Positions 57,217 through 64,000 of a DNA stretch of 64,000 bases are shown here, piece by piece. The position numbers were made by a program, and so were the translations under genes. Numbering within the stretch: the stretch's first letter is position 1; each line of letters starts with the position of its first letter. Under the pieces are notes generated by a model. The model made no database searches. It saw only the letters and a program-made list of their open reading frames with translations, and was not told the origin of the DNA. Source of the stretch: Zoroaster sp. YZ-2022 (lineage: Eukaryota > Echinodermata > Asteroidea > Forcipulatida > Zoroasteridae); assembly GCA_029582265.1 (NCBI GenBank), contig CM055828.1:36057072-36121071 (forward strand), in the 5' to 3' direction.

Positions 57217-60200
57217 TCATGTTGCTAGTGTTTTCTTTTTGTTCTTTTTCCTTTTGTTCACACTTCTGTCGTCCCCAGCAACTTCTAAGCCAGTTTCCAT
57301 GGTGATATCTGAATCATGTGATTTGTCAGGTGGATACATGCTCGATGTTGATTGGTAGGTTTCTGATGAAGAAGGTTGTTCAGGCTGTAGACGTTGACGT
57401 TTACCAAAATGTCTTTTTACTGAAATAAAATTAAAACATTTTCTTTCAATATTTGACCAGCTAGCCTGCCTGATAGGTCTCCAGAAAAATTAAAGGGACA
57501 ATATCATCATCTACAGGGCATTGAATCAGAGTGCTTGTTTAAGATCAACTCGGGGGACTGAAAATAATACCCCACATGATAAGGTCATATTACCTGCATA
57601 AATGAACCAGTAAATTTCAGTCACTGTGTTCATCTTAAACTAGGACACTGATATTCCATGCCCTGTTGAAAGCCTTCTCTGATTGTGACGAAACTGTCCA
57701 TTTAATTTTAATTATTTTTTAACCCCTTATCATGTTTTGTGTTTTTACCTGAAAAGTCAGTACAGTTCTACACTGCTATAATTAACATCACTATAATTAA
57801 CATCACTATAATTAACATTTAGTAATACCGAACACGTACCTTGACTCCCAGTTTATTGGCATCATGTCCATGAATCGCTGAATAAACCACCACTAAAGTG
57901 AATATCTTTATGTCACCAGACTACATTGCTCACAAAGCCTCGCTCTGAACTTAATAAACTTCTACATGAGAAATATTCCACACCTGGAATATCACAGAGG
58001 CAATGGTATTGGCCTTGGTGCCCCTTAAAAATGTTCCCACAGACATTTTGATATACTTATGGAAGTTTACTCAGGAAAAGTGGCATTACCCCCTACCCCT
58101 ACAATAATGAAATTCCACACCTGAATATTGCTGATAAATTCATGTCTTTTACCTGGTGCATGAGAGGTAACATCAACTAATCTCAATCCGTCCCTCTCAC
58201 CGCCGAGCCCAAAGATAAACGGAGAGTTTGGATTGCAGTGGATGCAGTTTATGGTTCCCATCTTGGGGTCCTTAGAAACAATTAATGATGGCTTGTTATC
58301 CTGTGAAAGAAAAAAAAGACTTCTTTTGAAATAATGGTGTAGAACATGTCGAATTTCAGGGTGTTCCTTATTTTTGAGCTCAAAATGGAATTTTTGTTTT
58401 AAAAGGCTAGTACAGAGTTCAAGGCATCACAATTCCAATAGTAGCATTTGTTTTCTCTCAGCGTTAAAGCAGCCATCTTGGATATCAATATTGACACAAT
58501 TTTTTTATTAAATTTACTTAATAACTCAGGCTGTGAATGCCATAAGAGGTTTTTTCGGTGACAATACCCATTGTTGAAGATAAACAACAGTAACAAGTCC
58601 AATGATTAAGTGTACACATTAAGAACTCACTGTGTCTTAGTCTATACAGTAATATGTCATTTCCAGAGATGCCAACATTGAATTCCAAAAAAGAGTAGCA
58701 TCTATTGAAAAAAAAATCGCAAAAATTTAACGCTAAAAAATGCATGTCCGGAATTTTGGGCAAAGTCAGCGCCGCACTCGGTGTGAACCCCGCTGGCGGT
58801 AGTGGGACCGGGGACAGAGTAAATTGGAGGAAAATACTCAATGAAAAAATTATGAAATTATAACAATGCTAGACGTATCTTATCTTAAAAAGCTCACAAT
58901 AATCATCTTCCGTATTAGTAATCTATGCATCAGACACGTTAGAAATTTTGATTATAATACTAACTGTTCTCTTTCTTGGGGTCTCGAAGGCAAATAACAA
59001 ATTGATAGCCTTAGCTAGGCCTAGCTCACCTGGGCCCAATTTCATGGCGCTGCTTACCACAGAATTCTGCGCTTACAGCACCATAAAAAGTGTGTGAACT
59101 GTGATTGTATGCGCCGTAAGCGCAGAATTCCGCAATAAGCAGTGCCTGCATGCCTGACACTGAAGTCACACTTGCAAAGAACGCAGAATACATGGAAACT
59201 GTCAAGCTTAGATCTCACAATAACAGGCCACTCAGTTGTATATTCCGGAAGGTATTTTTGTTCAGAAAGTCTCCTTTTTTCTTAGGAGCCTCCATTGTTC
59301 CGGCATTCTTTTTTAAGCTCCGAGAAATTAAAAGGTAATGCACGTGTGCGAGCACAATTATGCGCGCATGTACACACAAGCTACCTCACAGACAACCTCA
59401 TTCCCCACGGGTATGCTCATTATGTAATAGAGATCAATGGGTACGATCTTGCAAATAATATACAGATGTACAGGGTACATGTGGTAGGTGTATAGGCAGT
59501 CGAAACCAGCGCGCTCACGCTTGTGATACGTACATAATCGTGTGAATTCGCCACTAATCCCACTATCGTCGCTTTTTACCACCACTGCGGTTTACATTTA
59601 AAAGGTTGTTTTTTTGTTTTGTTTTTTCATTTTAAAAATTATTTTTCATCATTTTTATTTCCACTTAATAGTTCATTCATTGTTTGCTTGTATTGTAACT
59701 ATATACAGTTATACTGGGGCGGCTTGTTTAGCGTATTTCAATGAAGTATTATCGTAGAGTCGTATTCACGGCTCAAAATCGTATTTGCTACGCCCAAATC
59801 GTGTATGTTGGCATCTCTGCATTTCCCAACTCTGTCCATATGCCAATAGATTTAAAGGTTATTTATCCACGAATGATGATTTCTACAGAAACATAACAGA
59901 CACAAGGCTAAAATGATTTCAAAGAAACTGATAAACAAATTTCTACAAAATCTGTTAATAAATTTCATAAACTACTGAAGTAGTTTAAGAACTAAGCAGT
60001 CAGTTGTGTACTGTTACTTCAGAATACATGTTTAAATAATGTTTTAACCCTCCTAGTCTAGCTGCACTTTAGTGGGAAGTTGCTATACAGCTCAAAACCA
60101 GTCAACTGCCTGTTTTGACTGTTGACCCAAATGTGCACACAGGGGCACTTTTGACTGGTTTTTACTGTCATTTTGACCACCCTCAACAATACCAGACAAT

Positions 60201-63200
60201 GCTTTTTCCAGTCAAAAATGTACTTACTACATGTAAGGTTTGACAGTGTTCGACTTTTCAGTGCACTAGATATACCTTGGCAAGTATATCAACATTTTGA
60301 CTGATTTTGACCCTTGTAGTCATAGGAGGGTTAAGTGCACTAGACATACCTTGGCAAGTATATCAACATTTTGACTGATTTTGACCCTTGTAGTAGTAGG
60401 AGGGTTAAGTGCACTAGACATACCTTGGCAAGTATATCAACATTTTGACTGATTTTGACCCTTGTAGTAGTAGGAGGGTTAATGATCTAACAAATAATAA
60501 ATGTTTAAAACTTACCAGCCAAACCTGTTACAACAGTTGTCCATTTAGTGCACAAGATTGTAACTAGTGACTGTAGTTACGAGTTAAAGGCCTTTCAAAC
60601 AAAAGAATTGATCTATCCATTCATTAAAAAAAACTTTTTTGGGGGGGAGCAGGGCTGAGGGTTACATCAAAGGGTTACATTTGTATTTCTCACCTTTATG
60701 TCCCACACTTTGTATTGATGATCCGCTGAGGCCGTGACCAGACATGATGGTATCTCTGTACTGAGACTCAATGCAGTTACTGCGCTATCATGGGCTTTCA
60801 ATGTAAATACAGATTTATCCGTCCTGACGTCCATGCAATACACAATACCCTTGTCTGTACTTGCCTGTACATCAAAGAAAGTCATGTATGTGTATGATTA
60901 ATCTGCCAATGAAGAAATTAATAATTATGGATAGACAACATAGAAATAAATAAAGATCTTTTCCATCACATGTATGAAAGATTTTAGATTGTGAAAGATT
61001 TGAGGCTTTGCATGGTGGAATATCATTATCAGTTCAGTTTGTGGTAACAACATGTGGTTTGGATCTCCACTTCCACGAAAATGAGATTATTGGTTCTGAT
61101 AACAACTGTCTTGTTTTCTCTACATTGACTCTTTTCTATTCAACCTCAGGAGACTGAAGTAGGTTGGGAAATACGAAAGCGTACTTAAGAAGTCTCCTGA
61201 CGATGAGAATACAAGACATTTCTTATTAAAACCACAATCTCACTTAGCAATACTAGTTGAGATAATCCACATGGTGTTACCGCAAACCAAACTGATATAT
61301 TGTATAGGCACCACATTCAGAGGAAAGCAAATTTAATGAGACAGACAAAGAAACAATTTGTGTACTGACCAAGAAATGGAACGGCTGAAAATGATTCCAT
61401 GTGACTCTCTCAATCTCACCATCTAGTGACCATGACTTAAAACTATCTTGTGCACTACGACAATCATAGACTTTAACTGACCTGTAACAAACAGAATAAT
61501 TATTGAATGATCTCAAGAAAATCATGGCAACACAAATTTAAAGAATTCATAAAATATTTTGTAACACTTCCATGTGACAGGTTTACTTTGACGACACTAT
61601 TTTTGAAATCTCACATTTTCCATTTTACTTGTCTGATATAAATTTAGCCCTCCCTGCCCCGTCCTACTAGTCAGTCCCGTCCTACCTTGCCCTTCACTGC
61701 CAGCCAGCCTCGCCAGCCAGCCTCGCCAGCCTTTCTTCCTTCGCACTTGCCTGAATGCTTACTAATTAAATTACTTGTATTTGTCATTTACTTACATGTC
61801 AAAGCTGCCGCTTAATAGAGACTGACCTTCAAATGGATGCCAGGCTAGAGTTTGTACCTGCAAGAAATTAACAGTTTTGGTAAACAAATAAAATAAACAA
61901 TTATGTGACCATTTGTGGAGTGCTATGGTCGAGCGGTTTAGTGCGTCGGATTTGTGTTCTGATGGCTGAGTCGTCAGAATGTGAGTTTGAATCCCAACCG
62001 CGACCATGGTGCTTGTGTCCTTGAGCAAGATACTTTACCATAATTGCTTCTCTCCACCCAGGGGTAAATGGGTACCTGTGAGGGTAGAGTTGGTTGTTGT
62101 GTTTGATTAGCCCTATATGCGCCGAAATGGCAGCAATTGAGCTGTATACTCCCCAGGGAGCTGAGATGGTTTCAGGAATGATTTATGCGCCTGATGAGCA
62201 GGGGGTAATAATGTCATGCGCCTTGAGCACCATGTTTGGTGGATACGTGCGCTATATAAGTCTACATTATTATTATTATTATTTGCATAGCTGTACTTCT
62301 AAGTTCACTTGTACAAACCCACCTTAACTGAACAGTCTTAGTGAATCTATAAAAACGTCACCCTCTCAGGCTATATTTGTCAAAAAACTAAAAAAACAAC
62401 TTCTTGATGCATATTCATAACTTCCAACTTTTAATTTATTTCGTATTGTTTATGTCTTAGCACCTGCATGCACACTCGTATGTTTTTGTAGTCCTTTGTC
62501 CTGTTTGTCTCCTTGTCTGTCCCTAGGTTAGGGCACAAAAGCATTTTTGCTTCACCCAAACCTAAATGTTGTCCTTTGTATAATAATTTCATATATATTC
62601 AATGTACCTGTAATACTGTATTTCAACCTATTACAAGCAATGTATATTTCTATTTCCAAGGACTGCATTGAAATAAATGTATTATCAATCAAAAGAATCT
62701 TGACCCTAACAAAGCTCAATGCAACAAAATGTAAAATGTTGTTACCCTCAACAGAGACCAAAAGAACCATTCTTCGAGCTGGTAGACCTTTTTGTATTTA
62801 GAAGACTGCACACTTCTATTGTTGCATTGTATTGCATTCAGAAGGTTGTCCATGAAACGTCTACAGGGGGTTAGAGTTAAACTTCTAAAAACTTCAAGAC
62901 ATCTATCAAACAATATTCAGATGGATGTCTTTGGCGATAACTTCAAACTGTACCTTGTCCGAGTGATGAGAGAGCGTAGATACAACCTTCCGTTGCGTCA
63001 TATCCCACAATGCAATGGTACAGTCTGCGGAGGCACTTGCCAGTGCATGGGGAACATGCCTGTTCCATGCGATGTCCAAGACAGAGTCTGTGTGGCCATC
63101 GCTGGGTTTGGCTGTCTTCTGCATACAAAATTGAGGAAATTTCACGTTTAGGAAACCTTAATTATGTTTGTTGGCTCAGTGAATATTGACACCTTCTACA

Positions 63201-64000
63201 TTAAAACTTTGATGATTAAGAAGGTCATGGTAGTCCTGGGTCATCTTAGGAGGGAGGTTGAGAGGGCACGTGTGATCTAAAGGGGGTGAATATTGGCAAA
63301 CAATTTAAAAGTAGTTTTGTACTTGGCTTTTGTTTAATGTGAGAGGAGTGGAGAACATGGTCTCTGTCTTACTTACCTTTTTAGACTTTTTGGTCTTCTT
63401 TCCCAGAGAAAAAGCTGCTTCCAGGCAATTTACAACATCCAGATCCCATACGTCAATGACTGATGTCATGTAGCCGATAGCCACAAAGTTACCTTCAGAA
63501 AACAAATGAGGCAATTGATTTATACCCTTATAAGCTTAATCATTCATACATTTAAGAAAAGTTTTAATTGATGGGTGCTTGATGTTATAATTGGTTTAAG
63601 ATATTATTGACAAATCTAAAATAAGGAACAAAAGCTTACAATGGATATTCAATAGTTGTAATCATTCAGTAGTTAACCCTAACCACCCCACATCCTTCAA
63701 AATCCTCCAAGGGGCACTTTTGGGGAAAAATTCAGCACTGTTGGAAACTTGTACTTTCACCTCTTCAAAAAGTGCACGGATGAATTTAGGAGGATTCAGG
63801 AAGGTTCCTAGCCAGAGCGCCTAGGGGGTTAGGGTTTCAGGAAGTGATTCAAAATAATGTTGACTTGTCTACTGAAAACAAATAATAACCTGGTGTGGAG
63901 TCCTTGGGGTTAAAGGTCATCCATTCAGCAGCCAGAGGGAATGATGGCAGAAGAATGTCATGGTGAACATAGAGGGCGCCCTCATCTTCATTGTAAACTG
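57217..64000 (-). CDS. PWP1: periodic tryptophan protein 1 homologue, 5' end off the window
   Basis: Eight exons visible on the minus strand: 64000-63890 (partial), 63492-63377, 63118-62954, 61857-61796, 61481-61370, 60864-60694, 58300-58153 and 57419-57217. GT-AG junctions and phases close to 361 C-terminal residues ending at a TGA. Human PWP1 has 501, so about 140 N-terminal residues lie beyond 64000. WD repeats are clear: VAIGYMTSVIDVWDL, LASASADCTIALWDM, LLSGSFDMSVKVYD, CLVTASADHQYKVWDI. The tail is Ser-rich then strongly basic (NKRKKNKKK), a likely nuclear/nucleolar signal. A Lys-rich insert follows the first visible repeat (GKKTKKSKK). Family knowledge: a nucleolar WD protein tied to rRNA transcription, ribosome biogenesis and histone H4K20 methylation. 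Confidence 0.93.
57494..57711. mobile_element. TTAA/AGGGRCAGTATC foldback MITE
   Basis: TTAA at 57490-57493 and 57712-57715. Arms AGGGACAATATCATCATC and the inverted GATTGTGACGAAACTGTCCAT. Last intron of PWP1. Confidence 0.75.
57776..57820. repeat. short tandem repeat, unit CTATAATTAACATCA
   Basis: Three adjacent copies of a 15-bp unit, each containing TTAA. Confidence 0.8.
58665..59818. mobile_element. hAT-type element, AGAGATGCCAACA ends (1.15 kb)
   Basis: AGAGATGCCAACATTG at the left is inverted at the right (TGTTGGCATCTCT). Flanks TCATTTCC (58657-58664) and GCATTTCC (59819-59826) form an 8-bp duplication with one mismatch. No transposase recognised. Carries a nested foldback MITE at 59033-59146. 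PWP1 intron. Confidence 0.7.
59033..59146. mobile_element. foldback MITE (GGGCCCAATTTCATGGCG), nested and right-truncated
   Basis: CTGGGCCCAATTTCATGGCG...GCGCAGAATTCCGCAATAAG matches 4329-4454 but lacks the terminal GAAATTGGGCTCTG. Confidence 0.7.
60048..60330. mobile_element. TTAA element, CCCTCCTA family, complete copy
   Basis: TTAA at 60044-60047 and 60331-60334. Ends CCCTCCTAGTCTAGC and TAGTCATAGGAGGG. 283 bp. Its right end seeds the tandem array that follows. Confidence 0.85.
60335..60482. repeat. 74-bp tandem copies of a MITE end
   Basis: The last 70 bp of the preceding element plus TTAA (GTGCACTAGACATACCTTGG...GTAGGAGGGTTAA) is repeated twice more with a 74-bp period, TTAA at 60405-60408 and 60479-60482. 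Confidence 0.9.
61035..61294. mobile_element. GGTAACACCATGTGG inverted-repeat MITE, compact copy
   Basis: CAGTTTGTGGTAACAACATG and CATGGTGTTACCGCAAACCAAACTG ends. 260 bp. Related copies at 41620-42236 and 26404-26510. PWP1 intron. Confidence 0.75.
61917..62282 (+). mobile_element. tRNA-headed SINE, near full length, plus orientation
   Basis: A-box TGGTCGAGCGG (61926-61936) and B-box-like GTTTGAATCCC near 61985. Body and GCGCTATATAAG(TC)TACA(TTA)n tail as in 5284-5666. PWP1 intron. Confidence 0.85.
63677..63834. mobile_element. TTAA element, CCCTAAC family
   Basis: TTAA at 63673-63676; the right TTAA is decayed to TTTC. Ends CCCTAACCACCCCACATCC and CGCCTAGGGGGTTAGGG. PWP1 intron. Confidence 0.7.

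Overview
This looks like about 64 kb of an animal nuclear genome. Genes are split into many short exons with GT-AG introns, and the DNA is AT-rich. The gene set (a SHIPPO-repeat axonemal protein, WEE1, TCP11L1, PWP1) is metazoan. The interspersed repeats, especially a tRNA-headed SINE ending in GCGC...ATATAA(TTA)n, foldback MITEs and ACATGT microsatellites, suggest a marine invertebrate deuterostome, most likely an echinoderm. That placement is inference.

Layout. 1-3.2 kb: no gene recognised. 3.2-7.2 kb, minus: an ODF3/CIMAP1-type ciliary gene (3 coding exons, 250 aa), probably with a non-coding first exon near 6.97 kb and a perfect RFX X-box at 7153-7165. 7.2-18.2 kb: no host gene recognised; stacked DNA-transposon derivatives and a decayed repeat-borne gene. 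18.28-28.90 kb, minus: a complete WEE1 kinase gene (10 coding exons, 627 aa). 29.2-31.6 kb: a Mutator-like element whose long inverted ends are G/C-rich minisatellites. 34.1-35.3 kb: an 81-bp satellite. 35.58-42.52 kb, minus: complete TCP11L1 (9 coding exons, 513 aa). 43.0-43.4 kb: a possible shared promoter. 44.36-49.63 kb: a full-length Ty3/gypsy-type LTR retrotransposon with 5-bp target duplications, a tRNA-Ser-type primer-binding site and broken coding frames. 49.72-55.81 kb, plus: a 7-exon, 330-aa protein with two RWD-like segments and a C3H2C3 RING; I do not recognise its family name. 57.22-64.0 kb, minus: PWP1 (8 exons visible), with its N-terminus beyond the right edge.

The host genes are unrelated in role: axoneme, G2/M control, TCP11 family, ubiquitination, ribosome biogenesis/chromatin. 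TCP11L1 and the RWD-RING gene are head to head; the RWD-RING gene and PWP1 are tail to tail. I rebuilt exons by eye from splice sites, phase and family similarity; every intron phase closes.

The rest is repeats, and this is where the window is most informative. TTAA-target (piggyBac-type) non-autonomous elements are very common, one still carrying a transposase-like N-terminal ORF. Several hAT-type elements have 8-bp target duplications. In two places the end of a TTAA-type MITE has been amplified into a tandem array, which looks like satellite birth.
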